A stretch of DNA of 15,433 nt from an uncultured Erysipelotrichaceae bacterium (GTDB lineage Bacteria; Bacillota_I; Bacilli_A; RF39; UBA660): contig CADBRE010000075.1 in the NCBI GenBank assembly GCA_902797005.1, forward strand, positions 1 through 15,433. The letters are read 5' to 3'. Of the stretch, positions 1 to 7,627 are shown piece by piece. How positions within the stretch are numbered: position 1 is the stretch's first letter; every line of letters begins with the position of its first letter. Made by a program: the position numbers and the translations under genes. The notes under the pieces were generated by a model. It made no database searches, was not told the DNA's origin, and saw only the letters and a list, made by a program, of their open reading frames with translations.

Positions 1-1565
1 ATTATATTTATATAAGTAGATTTATTTGTGTTTATACCGGCAACAATTCCTCCAATAAACCTTTCTTCTCCTTTAATTGTGCCATAATTTACGTTACTTA
101 TAACCTTACCGCTTTGCATAGATCCTATTATTCCTCCAGCTCCATACTTTAAACTCGTTACATTGCCATAATTGATGTTATTTATAGCGTTGCCTGCACT
201 TATATTAGCGATTATTCCGGCCACATAGTTCATTGAAGAGCTCACATTGCCATAATTGATATTATTTTCTGCGTTGCCTGTTAACAAATAACCAGCTATG
301 CCACCTATATAACGTTCTTTAGAAACCACATTGCCATAATTGATGTTATTTGTAGCATTTCCTGTATCTAGGTACCCAGCTATGCCTCCAACGCCAATGC
401 TTGATGCAGTTACAATACCATAGTTAATATTATTTGAAGCATTGCCTGTGCCTAATCGCCCCACTATTCCTCCAACTTGTTGCCCTTTACCGTTAATATT
501 AGAACTATTAAAACAATTACTAACGTTCCCGATAGCCAAATACCCTATTACTCCACCTAAGAAAGTTTCCCCATTAATACTATTATTTATAGACTTGATA
601 TTGTCTATTTCTAATGAAGGAGAAGAAGTTGTATTGCCACCTATTATTCCAACATCATTTCCAGTACTTTTAATATAACTATTTTCGACAGTTAAATCTT
701 TAAATGAAGTGCCGTAATCTCTTCCAATTAATCCAATAAAGTTTCCAGTTCCATTTATATATAGATTTCTAATTGTGTGATTTTGACCATCAAAATTACC
801 TTTGAACTCATATCCTTCGTTTTGCCCTATTGTAGTAAAGGCAGGTGAAGAAGATAGTACATTCCCACTTGAATCATATCTTGCCCCCATGTCTAAATCA
901 CTATCAAGCACTATTGTTTTGCCTTCAAATGAATTGGTACCTGTATTAACTTGGTCTGATATCCATGCCAATTGTTTTGCATTTTTAACTATATATAAAT
1001 TTCCGTTTGGTATTATTTCCTCTATTGTTCCATCCCATATATCTACTGTTTCTATAACTATTTTTCCACTAAAAACCTTACCCATATCTATACTTTGATC
1101 TACTGTTGCACTGTTTTGATATCTAAAGTTTATAGTGTATTTGTGTTTTGCACCAACTGGTAATTCTATTCCAGGAGTTATTCCAACTTTAAGTGGAATA
1201 CTTGTTTTGCTAACATTTTTCCAGTCTTGGCTTATTCCTCCATCTTCTCCAACAATTTGATATTGTAAAAATCCTTCTGTTACAAAAGTATTTACTAAGT
1301 CTTGTATTACAATGCTGTATTCAAATACATCATCAGTTTGACTTTCTACTGTAAATGTTTTTGTTGCAGTCCATCCAGGTCTAATGTTTATTGCTTCTAT
1401 TGCATCACTTGTATCAGTAAATATTACTTTTAATTCTTTACTATCTACTGTTACTACCCTTCCTATTCCTTTTACTTGTACTGAAAAATACGCGACTGAT
1501 AGGCCTATTGTTAATACAAGTAAACTGATTAATGATACTAATAAATATTTTTTTGTTTTTTCCAT
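1..1565 (-). CDS. Surface protein with SipW/TasA-like leader and GLUG repeats, 5' part only
   Basis: The frame is open from an ATG at 1565 to the left edge (521 codons), so the C-terminus lies outside the window. The start has a good ribosome site (AGAGGT, about 9 nt upstream). Residues 1-6 are Lys-rich, 7-27 form one hydrophobic segment ending in SVAYFS, as in SipW-processed TasA/CalY-type proteins, and 35-175 look like a beta-rich domain of that kind. Residues 188-270 carry the usual lead-in to GLUG regions (NAKQLAWI, F-x-G-x-FDGQNHTI). From about 275 on come Gly-rich GLUG-like repeats with cores such as GGIAGYL and NNINYGNV, becoming exact 28-residue units after residue 365. Probably exported and displayed at the surface as an adhesin-like protein; no sipW or sortase gene is in view. 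The family call is by motif, and the ligand is unknown. Confidence 0.85.
   Translation of the reverse strand, partial: MEKTKKYLLVSLISLLVLTIGLSVAYFSVQVKGIGRVVTVDSKELKVIFTDTSDAIEAINIRPGWTATKTFTVESQTDDVFEYSIVIQDLVNTFVTEGFLQYQIVGEDGGISQDWKNVSKTSIPLKVGITPGIELPVGAKHKYTINFRYQNSATVDQSIDMGKVFSGKIVIETVDIWDGTIEEIIPNGNLYIVKNAKQLAWISDQVNTGTNSFEGKTIVLDSDLDMGARYDSSGNVLSSSPAFTTIGQNEGYEFKGNFDGQNHTIRNLYINGTGNFIGLIGRDYGTSFKDLTVENSYIKSTGNDVGIIGGNTTSSPSLEIDNIKSINNSINGETFLGGVIGYLAIGNVSNCFNSSNINGKGQQVGGIVGRLGTGNASNNINYGIVTASSIGVGGIAGYLDTGNATNNINYGNVVSKERYIGGIAGYLLTGNAENNINYGNVSSSMNYVAGIIANISAGNAINNINYGNVTSLKYGAGGIIGSMQSGKVISNVNYGTIKGEERFIGGIVAGINTNKSTYINI
77..496. repeat. 84-bp tandem repeat inside the GLUG gene
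   Basis: The element cattgccata and close variants recurs at 77, 161, 245, 329 and 413, exactly 84 bp apart, followed each time by an attgat-attatt-like stretch. On the minus strand it encodes NNINYGNV within a 28-residue unit. The two ends of each unit are nearly identical between copies while the middle differs. The block is in frame, so unit gain or loss would change protein length without a frameshift. Confidence 0.85.
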
Positions 1566-1597
1566 TCTTTCTCTACCTCTTTCTTTTTAGACAAGCT

Positions 1598-1624
1598 AAA
1601 AACACATACCGATATTAGTATGTG
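1598..1624 (-). terminator. Terminator-like hairpin ahead of the surface gene
   Basis: On the minus strand, CACATAC (1624-1618) and GTATGTG (1609-1603) form a perfect 7-bp stem with an 8-nt loop, followed at once by five T (1602-1598). It lies after the small G9 ORF and 33 nt before the surface-protein ATG, so it could end the short upstream transcript or act as an attenuator. A TATAAT (1630-1625) abuts the hairpin, so the same inverted repeat could instead be an operator over a local start site. The T-tract is short, so the call is moderate. Confidence 0.45.
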
Positions 1625-1673
1625 ATTATATTAAAGCACGCAAAAGCACTAAGGGTATTATTTAGTCTATATT

Positions 1674-1763
1674 TTACCCCCCCCCTAGGACTTTATAATG
1701 CACATTTTTGGAAATGCTAGTTTTTGACATTAAACCCGATATGTTTTTTTCAAATCTTGTCAT
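1674..1763 (-). CDS. Small 29-aa ORF ending in a G9 tract (possible leader peptide)
   Basis: ATG at 1763 is preceded by AAGGAG with 9 nt spacing and by a good promoter at 1836-1808, the best support for real translation. It encodes 29 residues (MTRFEKN... to ...KVLGGG), and its last three sense codons are GGG GGG GGG directly before TAA. I do not recognise the peptide. It precedes the surface-protein gene in the same direction, with 108 nt between stop and next start. One extra G (or two fewer) would remove this stop and add 23 codons, ending at a TAA (1617-1615) in the loop of the following hairpin; one fewer G gives a stop after three more codons. It could be a leader peptide, a phase-variable small protein, or the remnant of a longer gene. 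Confidence 0.5.
   Translation of the reverse strand: MTRFEKNISGLMSKTSISKNVHYKVLGGG
1677..1685 (-). repeat. Homopolymeric G9 tract
   Basis: Nine consecutive C on the plus strand (G on the coding strand) in a very AT-rich intergenic region, at the end of the small ORF at 1763-1674. It is the longest G/C homopolymer I noticed here. Tracts of this length are slippage-prone in organisms that use contingency loci; whether they are in this lineage is unknown. Confidence 0.9.
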
Positions 1764-1780
1764 AACTAACATCTCCTTTC

Positions 1781-1809
1781 TTCACTTGTCTATTGTATGA
1801 CAATATTAT
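1781..1809 (+). promoter_or_regulatory. Promoter for the yqfQ-like gene with an inverted repeat in its spacer
   Basis: TTCACT (1781-1786), a 17-nt spacer and TATTAT (1804-1809) lie about 70 nt before the ATG at 1880. TATTGT-ATG-ACAATA (1791-1805), a perfect inverted repeat with 6-bp arms, fills most of the spacer and would also cover the start site of the opposing promoter at 1836-1808. That placement suits a shared operator, but no regulator is encoded nearby. Confidence 0.45.
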
Positions 1810-1836
1810 CTTATCAAAAATAGTTCTTTCAGTCAA
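1808..1836 (-). promoter_or_regulatory. Promoter for the small G9 ORF and possibly the surface gene
   Basis: On the minus strand, TTGACT (1836-1831), a 17-nt spacer and TAAGAT (1813-1808) with an upstream TG giving an extended -10 element. Predicted start near 1801, about 38 nt before the small ORF. It overlaps the plus-strand promoter at 1781-1809. Confidence 0.6.
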
Positions 1837-1879
1837 CATTTTTGGTTGAAATAAATATAATATTGTAGGTGATTTAATC

Positions 1880-2167
1880 ATGGCTAGTAGTCTATTTAAA
1901 GCTTTTAGTTTAGATAAAATTATAAGTGGAGGCAAAAGTGTAACTTCATTTATAAACAAGGCAATCCCAATATATAAGCAAAGCATGCCAATAGTTCAAA
2001 ATGTAAGAAGTGCTTGGAATACTGTCTCTTCTGTTAGAAAAGCTGCAAGAGATGAAGTTATTAAAGACATAAAAGCTTTTGAAAGACCAGTAAGTCATTT
2101 TAAAAAGAAATCTGTTAGTGATGCAAGAGGTAAACTCGATATAGATGGTTTAACATTTTTCCAATAA
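1880..2167 (+). CDS. YqfQ/VrrA-like small protein
   Basis: 95 residues, ATG at 1880 with AGGTGA placed 8 nt upstream. The centre (about residues 15-52) has a Gly-containing turn followed by amphipathic stretches with PIYKQSMPIVQNVRSAWN, resembling the pattern in Bacillus YqfQ (VrrA) proteins, where a PMVQQYGP-like stretch precedes a short helix. The C-terminal half is basic and charged. In B. subtilis yqfQ also lies close to sigA and trmK, so the position next to trmK and rpoD supports the call; here the gene is convergent to them. There is no signal peptide or clear membrane segment. The family's function is unknown. The similarity is from memory of the motif, hence moderate certainty for the family but good certainty that this is a gene. 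Confidence 0.65.
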   Translation: MASSLFKAFSLDKIISGGKSVTSFINKAIPIYKQSMPIVQNVRSAWNTVSSVRKAARDEVIKDIKAFERPVSHFKKKSVSDARGKLDIDGLTFFQ

Positions 2168-2224
2168 AAAAAAGAATTAGTATGTGTAGTTTTTTAGTAT
2201 TTCAACTACTTTTACTAATTCTTT
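2166..2224 (-). terminator. Nested-stem terminator of the dnaG-rpoD-trmK operon
   Basis: A perfect 12-bp inverted repeat (2171-2182 with 2213-2224) encloses a second 6-bp one (GTAGTT 2186-2191 with AACTAC 2204-2209). On the minus strand it is followed by eight T (2173-2166). The trmK stop and last codons lie inside the stem. Because it is symmetrical it may also slow the convergent yqfQ-like transcript, which has only a T-rich tail after it. Confidence 0.85.
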
Positions 2225-2785
2225 GTTTTCAGTTATTTTAGAATACTTTTCTATTAAATAGTCATTATATTCTTTTAGTAATCCTTTATTTTGATGATTA
2301 ACTCCTACTATAGTTTCTTCTTCAGAATATATTGTAGTTCCAGGTAAAAAAACTATTAAATTATAGTATTTACCCTTTTCTTTTATTATTTCTTCTAAGG
2401 ATACTTTGTACTTTAGTTTAAGCATTTCTTTTCTTAACATATCATTATTGTTATTTGATATTGTTATGATTTTATCAAATCTTTTATCTGTGTTTTTAAG
2501 AATATCAAGCATTGTATAAGCACCCATACCCGCTAATACTAGGGTAAAATTGTTTTCATTATCCTTAAGTGTAACACCATCACCAACTCTGAAATCTATG
2601 TAACTTAGAAAGGGTTTCGGAGTAGCCTCTTTAGCTTTTTCTATTATATTACTTCTTAAATCACTGGCTATAGAATAAATACCTCTTTTAGCAAGTAATC
2701 TAGATAAAAGTGCTTGATCACATCCAACATCAAGCACTTTTTCATTATCAGTAATATATTTAGAAATAGTTTCTAATCTAGTCAA
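2177..2785 (-). CDS. trmK: tRNA (adenine(22)-N(1))-methyltransferase TrmK
   Basis: A 202-residue class I SAM-dependent methyltransferase that methylates N1 of A22 in tRNA. Motif I is [11 protein letters not shown] (residues 17-27); further marks are SDLR (41-44) for the acidic residue binding the ribose, GDG (68-70) and LAGMG (84-88). The start codon is TTG (2785) and overlaps the last 8 bases of rpoD; the [10 protein letters not shown]-terminus fits the family and no ATG lies nearby, so translation is probably coupled to rpoD. The region where Bacillus TrmK has a QPN motif reads TISNNNND here, and the helical C-terminus is somewhat shorter than in Bacillus. The position behind rpoD, as in other Bacilli, supports the assignment. 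Confidence 0.88.
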   Translation of the reverse strand: MTRLETISKYITDNEKVLDVGCDQALLSRLLAKRGIYSIASDLRSNIIEKAKEATPKPFLSYIDFRVGDGVTLKDNENNFTLVLAGMGAYTMLDILKNTDKRFDKIITISNNNNDMLRKEMLKLKYKVSLEEIIKEKGKYYNLIVFLPGTTIYSEEETIVGVNHQNKGLLKEYNDYLIEKYSKITENKELVKVVEILKNYTY

Positions 2786-3875
2786 TTAAGAAATCTTTAA
2801 GCTTTTTAGCACGAGATGGATGTCTTAACTTTCTTAGTGCTTTAGCTTCTATTTGTCTTATTCTTTCTCTTGTTACTCCAAATCTTTGGCCTACTTCTTC
2901 TAGTGTATGGCATGTACCATCATATAGCCCAAATCTAAGTTCCAAAACTTCTTCTTCTCTTTTAGTTAAAGTTTCAAGTACGCCTTTTAATTCTTCTTTT
3001 AGCATTTCATATGTAGTATATTCTTCTGGAGACATTGTTCTTTCATCAGCTAAGAAATCTCCTAAATGAGAATCATCTTCTTCACCTATTGGTGTTTCTA
3101 AACTTACTGGATCTTGACTTATCTTTCTTATTTCAACTATCTTTTCTAATGAAAGATTCATCTTTTTAGCTAATTCTTCATCTGTAGGTTCTCTATTTAA
3201 ATCAAGAGCCATTTGTCTTTCAATTCTAGCCATTTTATTTATAGTTTCAACCATATGAACAGGAACACGTATAGTTCTTGCTTGGTCTGCTAATGCTCTT
3301 GTAATTGCTTGTCTAATCCACCATGTAGCGTATGTACTAAATTTAAATCCTTTTTCAAAGTCAAACTTATCTACTGCCTTCATAAGGCCAATATTACCTT
3401 CTTGAATAAGATCTAGGAACAATAAGCCTCTTCCAACATATCTTTTAGCTATTGATACAACAAGTCTTAGGTTACTTTCTGCAAGTGTTCTTTTAGCATC
3501 TTCATCACCTGCAGCAATTCTATGTGATAGTTCTTGTTCTTCTTCTAGTGATAACAAACTTATTTTACCAATTTCTTTTAGGTACATTCTAACATTATCA
3601 TTGACAGCCATGTCTTTGCTTTCGCTTGCCAATTGTTCAATGTTAAGTGTTACATCTTCACTTAAAAGTCCACCATCTGTGTCGTCTTCATCTTCACTTC
3701 TTACTTCAATGTTGTTTTCATTAAGTGTATTGTATAGTGTATCTAAGTTGTTTGCATCTAGTTCTAGATTATTTGTAGCTTTTGCTATTTCTTCGTATGT
3801 AAGAAATCCTTTAGTTAGTCCTGTTTCAACTAACTCTTTAAGTATCTCTTCAAAAGTCTTCATTTCGTTTACCAT
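2778..3875 (-). CDS. rpoD: RNA polymerase primary sigma factor (sigma-A)
   Basis: A 365-residue housekeeping sigma factor that directs core polymerase to -35/-10 promoters. Residues 1-60 form a short region 1.1, followed by an acidic linker (60-74). Region 1.2 is around 93-125 ([13 protein letters not shown]), regions 2.1-2.4 run from about 130 to 205 and include [17 protein letters not shown] and the [14 protein letters not shown] helix for -10 recognition and melting, region 3 is 206-280, and region 4.2 (324-360) has [21 protein letters not shown] for -35 binding. Length matches Bacillus SigA. The ATG at 3875 has GAGAGGT upstream and overlaps the end of dnaG (ATGGTAA), so the two are translationally coupled; a second in-frame ATG lies four codons on. 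It is part of the macromolecular synthesis operon. Confidence 0.98.
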   Translation of the reverse strand: MVNEMKTFEEILKELVETGLTKGFLTYEEIAKATNNLELDANNLDTLYNTLNENNIEVRSEDEDDTDGGLLSEDVTLNIEQLASESKDMAVNDNVRMYLKEIGKISLLSLEEEQELSHRIAAGDEDAKRTLAESNLRLVVSIAKRYVGRGLLFLDLIQEGNIGLMKAVDKFDFEKGFKFSTYATWWIRQAITRALADQARTIRVPVHMVETINKMARIERQMALDLNREPTDEELAKKMNLSLEKIVEIRKISQDPVSLETPIGEEDDSHLGDFLADERTMSPEEYTTYEMLKEELKGVLETLTKREEEVLELRFGLYDGTCHTLEEVGQRFGVTRERIRQIEAKALRKLRHPSRAKKLKDFLID

Positions 3876-5590
3876 TTTAGAACCTCTCTTTTCATGTTCT
3901 CAATTCTTGAGCCCAATTTCTTCTTCTCTTCTAAATCAAGTGTGTTTTTCATTTTCTCAGTTAGAGTATCTATTTGCATCTTTACTCTATATTCTTTGAC
4001 TCTTAAACAATAGTCCTCTAATTCCAAATCAGTATACTCTTCACTCTGATTAAATGCTAAAACCTCATTCATCACTTCATTTAAATCTTCACGTGCACTA
4101 GTGTAACATATAAAGTCCGATATGTCAAAGGTTTTCTTTGTATTATAATAATTTATTATTTCATTTGCTAGTTTCTTTCTTTTTTCATTGTTTAAATAAC
4201 CTAGATTTAATTGATAATACATTATTAATTCTTCGTGCATCATCATAAGATATAAAATCCTTATTTCGCTCTTATCATATTTGTTATACATTTTTTTCTG
4301 CAGTGCAGGTTTCTTTTCTTCTTTGACTTTAATCTTTGTATTAGTTATTTTACTCTTTATTAAATCAATACTAATACCATATTCTTCACTCAGTTGTTTT
4401 ATTTTAATTTCTCTTAGAATATCATCATCAATCTCATTAATTGCTTTTATTGATTCATTAATATAACTTGATAAGTCAGTTGCGTTATTTAAATCTTTAT
4501 TGTTTTTTAAATAATTTAGTTTAAAGTCAATAAAACTAACTTTATTATTATAAGCAGATATAAATGCATCTTTTCCATATTTAATTATGTATTCATCAGC
4601 GTCTTTGCTACCATCATATACTATTACCGATACACTTATTCCGTTTTTGATAAGTTCATCACCTATTGATAATGTCGCACGCTTTCCAGCATCATCTTGG
4701 TCTAGATTTAATACTACGGTACATTTTAATGACTTGATTATATTAAAATGTTCTTTAGTGAAACTTGTTCCCATTAATGCAACTGCATTGTCTATTCCAA
4801 TAGTATGCATTCTTATTATTTCCATCTGGCCTTCACTTATTATAATTTCGTGCTGTTTTCTTATGAAATCTTTAGCACGGTAGAAGTTATACATTATTTC
4901 ACTTTTTTTAAATATTGGTGAATCCATTGTATTTATGTACTTTGCTTCACTGTTCTCTATATATCTTCTTGCGGAGAAACCAACTGGATTACCATTGTTA
5001 TCTTTTATTGTAAACATTATTCTGTTTTTAAATAAGTCTCTGTTATTAGAGTTAGATAGCCCTATTTTTCTTAGTTCAGATAAAGCATATTTTTTTGATA
5101 AGCTGTTTACTAATCCTTCATCTAATGAAAGCCCAATGTCAAAGTAATCTATCGTTTCTTTATCTAGCTGCCTTTCATCTAAGTATTTTCTTGCTCGTTC
5201 TCCCATTTTTGAGTTTAAATTGTTTTTATAATAAGCAACTGCTAGTTTATATATATCATATAGTTCTTTATTAGGGTTTTGTTTTTCTTCTTTATCTATT
5301 TTTACATTTATACCAGCATTTTTTGCAAGTATATCCACTGCTTCTATAAATGATACTTTTAAATATTCCTGAACGAATGTTATTACATTACCACTTGTTC
5401 CGCATGTAAAGCATCTAAAGATTTGTTTATCTGGAGAAACACTCATAGATGGTGAATGGTCATCATGAAAAGGGCAAACAGCAAAGTAGTTTTTACCTTT
5501 TTGAATAAGAGGTATGTATGAAGAAATAACATCTACTATATCATTAGATTCTTTTATCTCTTTTATGGTATTTTCATCTAAATGTGCCAT
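3869..5590 (-). CDS. dnaG: DNA primase DnaG
   Basis: 573 residues; synthesises RNA primers at the replication fork with the DnaB/DnaC helicase. The N-terminal CHC2 zinc finger has ligands Cys39, His42, Cys60 and Cys63. The catalytic core follows, with the Toprim part starting near residue 245: the glutamate lies in SEGQMEII (about 252-259) where most primases read VEGYMD, and the metal-binding Asp cluster is LDQDDAG (about 296-302) instead of the usual DGDxAG. Residues after about 420 form the helical helicase-binding domain, a little shorter than in Bacillus (whole protein about 600). The ATG at 5590 has a near-perfect AGGAGGGTGA site. It lies 46 nt after the UPF0316 gene and overlaps rpoD, so all are probably one operon. 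Confidence 0.97.
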   Translation of the reverse strand: MAHLDENTIKEIKESNDIVDVISSYIPLIQKGKNYFAVCPFHDDHSPSMSVSPDKQIFRCFTCGTSGNVITFVQEYLKVSFIEAVDILAKNAGINVKIDKEEKQNPNKELYDIYKLAVAYYKNNLNSKMGERARKYLDERQLDKETIDYFDIGLSLDEGLVNSLSKKYALSELRKIGLSNSNNRDLFKNRIMFTIKDNNGNPVGFSARRYIENSEAKYINTMDSPIFKKSEIMYNFYRAKDFIRKQHEIIISEGQMEIIRMHTIGIDNAVALMGTSFTKEHFNIIKSLKCTVVLNLDQDDAGKRATLSIGDELIKNGISVSVIVYDGSKDADEYIIKYGKDAFISAYNNKVSFIDFKLNYLKNNKDLNNATDLSSYINESIKAINEIDDDILREIKIKQLSEEYGISIDLIKSKITNTKIKVKEEKKPALQKKMYNKYDKSEIRILYLMMMHEELIMYYQLNLGYLNNEKRKKLANEIINYYNTKKTFDISDFICYTSAREDLNEVMNEVLAFNQSEEYTDLELEDYCLRVKEYRVKMQIDTLTEKMKNTLDLEEKKKLGSRIENMKREVLKW

Positions 5591-5636
5591 TTTTTCACCC
5601 TCCTACTTCATATGTGAATATTTTTCACTTGACTTT

Positions 5637-6149
5637 TTAATATCCACCAATTCTATATTTATTATCACTTACTACTATAAACGCATGATCATCTATACTA
5701 GTTACTATTTCTTTTAATTCATTTACTCTTCTGTTAGTAGTAGCTACGAATATCATATATTTATTAGATATCAAGTCTTTACCTTTAATCTTACTTACAC
5801 TTATGGCAAAGTTTTTGTCTATCAAAGCTTTTACTACTTTTCTAGATTGTTTAACTACTATGTTAACAGATACATTACTTTCTATAAAAGTATCAGTTAT
5901 ATACATACCCACAAGTACGCCACAAGCATAACCGGATGCATATGATAAAGCTATTAATAATGGATTAGCTTCAGTAGCCAAAGCTTCTCTGACTATAAGA
6001 AACCAAACTAATACCTCAAAAAAAGCTACAATCATGGCATATAGACTTTTATTCCTTACAATTAGAACAGTTTTAACTGTATCTAAACTTGTATCCATTA
6101 TTCTAGCCACAAATACTATTAAACACAAAAATACTACATTATCAAACAT
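5637..6149 (-). CDS. UPF0316 membrane protein (YebE-like, DUF5698/DUF2179)
   Basis: 170 residues. Three hydrophobic segments (about 5-20, 36-57 and 64-84) are followed by a soluble alpha/beta domain (95-170) with the VSVNIV start typical of DUF2179. The TSLDTVKTVLIVRNKSLYAMIVAFFEVLVW pattern, split over segments 1 and 2, is characteristic of the UPF0316 family. The molecular function is unknown; the C-terminal domain resembles the small sensor-like domain found in other membrane proteins. The ATG at 6149 has AAAGGTG 8 nt upstream, and the likely promoter is just before it. As first gene of the operon its promoter probably also serves dnaG, rpoD and trmK; I see no good separate promoter in the 46-nt gap before dnaG. 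Confidence 0.85.
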   Translation of the reverse strand: MFDNVVFLCLIVFVARIMDTSLDTVKTVLIVRNKSLYAMIVAFFEVLVWFLIVREALATEANPLLIALSYASGYACGVLVGMYITDTFIESNVSVNIVVKQSRKVVKALIDKNFAISVSKIKGKDLISNKYMIFVATTNRRVNELKEIVTSIDDHAFIVVSDNKYRIGGY

Positions 6150-6178
6150 TTTTCAACACCTTTTTTCCTCTAATAGAT

Positions 6179-6207
6179 ATTTTATCACTTTTTATTTTCT
6201 TTTAAAA
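6179..6207 (-). promoter_or_regulatory. Promoter of the UPF0316-dnaG-rpoD-trmK operon
   Basis: On the minus strand, TAAAAT (6184-6179) is preceded by TGA, giving an extended -10 element; the -35 at 17-nt spacing is weak (TTTTAA, 6207-6202). Predicted start near 6172, about 23 nt before the ATG. It diverges from the murT promoter. Confidence 0.5.
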
Positions 6208-6259
6208 GATATAGTTATATATTTTATATATTTTTCTTTACTCTTACTTTACTACTTTA

Positions 6260-6289
6260 TTGCTTTAAATGTTTAAATCTTGGTATAAT
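6260..6289 (+). promoter_or_regulatory. murT-gatD promoter with extended -10
   Basis: TGG-TATAAT (6281-6289) is a full extended -10 element; the -35 (TTGCTT, 6260-6265, 18-nt spacer) is weak. The predicted start near 6296 lies after the upstream in-frame ATG at 6269, which is why murT is started at 6311. The leader would be only about 15 nt. Confidence 0.6.
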
Positions 6290-6310
6290 AATAAGGAAAG
6301 AAGTGAGTTT

Positions 6311-7627
6311 ATGAAAGTATTAGTTATTATAATTTGTAAGATTATTAGATTTTTTGGAAAGCTTATGAAAAGAGGTTCTTCTCTTCCTGGATATATAGCT
6401 ATTAAATTAGATAAGAATATTTTATCTAAAATGGATTTGCCAGAAAACATAATTATGGTTACAGGAAGTAATGGTAAAACTACTACAACTGAAATGATTG
6501 CCTCTAGTCTTAAAATGAATGGATATACCGTTGGGACTAATGAAGAAGGTTCTAACCAAATAGCTGGTGTTGCTACTATGATTATTAATAATTCTAATAT
6601 ATTTGGTAAGTGTAAAAAGGATGCTTTAGTTATTGAAAGTGATGAAAGGTATGCTAAAGATACTTGTAAATATATTCATCCTAAGTATTTCGTTGTAACT
6701 AATCTATATAGAGATCAAATGACTAGAAATGCTCATCCAGAAAGTGTTTATGAAGCTGTTAAAGATGCCGTTCACGATGACATGCATTTAATTTTAAATA
6801 GTGATGATCCGTTATCTAGCATGTTAGGATATAATAGAGATAATGTAACATATGTTGGTATTGAAGAGAATCAATTTAGCACTAAAGAAAATAACTCGGC
6901 GTATAATGATGGCGTATATTGTCCTGTTTGTAAGGGAAAGATGAAGTATGAATATTATCATTTTTCTCATATAGGAAAGTATGAATGCACTAAGTGCGAG
7001 TTTAAAAGGGCCAATCCTTTATATAAAGTTACAGATGTTAATCTAAGTGGTGGATATATTAAAATCAATGGTAGCAGCACTTTAAGGATGCATATGAAGG
7101 GATACTATAATGCATATAATTTGCTTTATGCATTTACTGTTTTATCTTTAATGGGAATTGAGGAAGAAAAAATAGTTAAAGCGCTAGATGATTACACAAT
7201 ACAAAACGATAGGGTTCAAGAGTTTAACCTTAATAAAGCAAAGGCAATTTTATTGACAAGCAAGCATGAGAACTCCATTAACTATAATCAAAATATAGAT
7301 TATGTTATTAGAGAGAATAAAGAGTTTACAATATGTTTTATACTTGACGCGATTAGTAGAAAGTATTTTACTACAGATACTTCATGGCTTTGGGATATAG
7401 ATTTTGAAAAACTAGATAATCCTTTAGTTAAGAAAATAGTTCTAGCTGGCAAATATTCTCCTGATTTAGCTATTAGGTTTAATTATACAAATATTGATAA
7501 AGATAAAATAGTTAAAACATCTGATTTAGATGAGATGATGAAAATACTAAATAAAGAAGAAAATGATGTTTATGTTCTAACTTGTTTTGCAGATAGAATG
7601 AAGTTTATAGAAAGGGCTCGTAAATAA
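6311..7627 (+). CDS. murT: Lipid II isoglutaminyl synthase, Mur-ligase subunit MurT
   Basis: 438 residues. In the MurT/GatD complex this subunit activates the alpha-carboxyl of D-Glu in lipid II with ATP and amidates it to D-iso-Gln, at the inner face of the membrane. Visible are the N-terminal GSSLPGYIA stretch (22-30), the P-loop TGSNGKTTTT (51-60), NLYRDQ (131-136), a zinc ribbon with Cys204, Cys207, Cys226 and Cys229, and the C-terminal DUF1727 domain with DTSWLWDIDFE (356-366), whose Asp356 corresponds to the conserved Asp of that domain. The KNPAG-type motif usual near residue 315 is replaced by TSKHENS. Start at 6311, not 6269, because the promoter lies between them and the family starts with this MK-rich helix. 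It overlaps gatD by one base. Confidence 0.93.
   Translation: MKVLVIIICKIIRFFGKLMKRGSSLPGYIAIKLDKNILSKMDLPENIIMVTGSNGKTTTTEMIASSLKMNGYTVGTNEEGSNQIAGVATMIINNSNIFGKCKKDALVIESDERYAKDTCKYIHPKYFVVTNLYRDQMTRNAHPESVYEAVKDAVHDDMHLILNSDDPLSSMLGYNRDNVTYVGIEENQFSTKENNSAYNDGVYCPVCKGKMKYEYYHFSHIGKYECTKCEFKRANPLYKVTDVNLSGGYIKINGSSTLRMHMKGYYNAYNLLYAFTVLSLMGIEEEKIVKALDDYTIQNDRVQEFNLNKAKAILLTSKHENSINYNQNIDYVIRENKEFTICFILDAISRKYFTTDTSWLWDIDFEKLDNPLVKKIVLAGKYSPDLAIRFNYTNIDKDKIVKTSDLDEMMKILNKEENDVYVLTCFADRMKFIERARK

Noticed and set aside
77..496. Regular repeats suggesting a CRISPR array
   Set aside because: The 84-bp units are fully coding, in frame with a GLUG protein, and both unit ends and spacing match the 28-residue protein repeat; no cas genes.
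1750..1986. Minus-strand 78-codon frame opposite the start of the yqfQ-like gene
   Set aside because: It is antisense to a gene with a good ribosome site, spans both promoters, and lacks its own ribosome site and any family resemblance.
6269..6310. murT start at the ATG at 6269
   Set aside because: The extended -10 element TGGTATAAT (6281-6289) lies downstream of it, and the family N-terminus starts at 6311.
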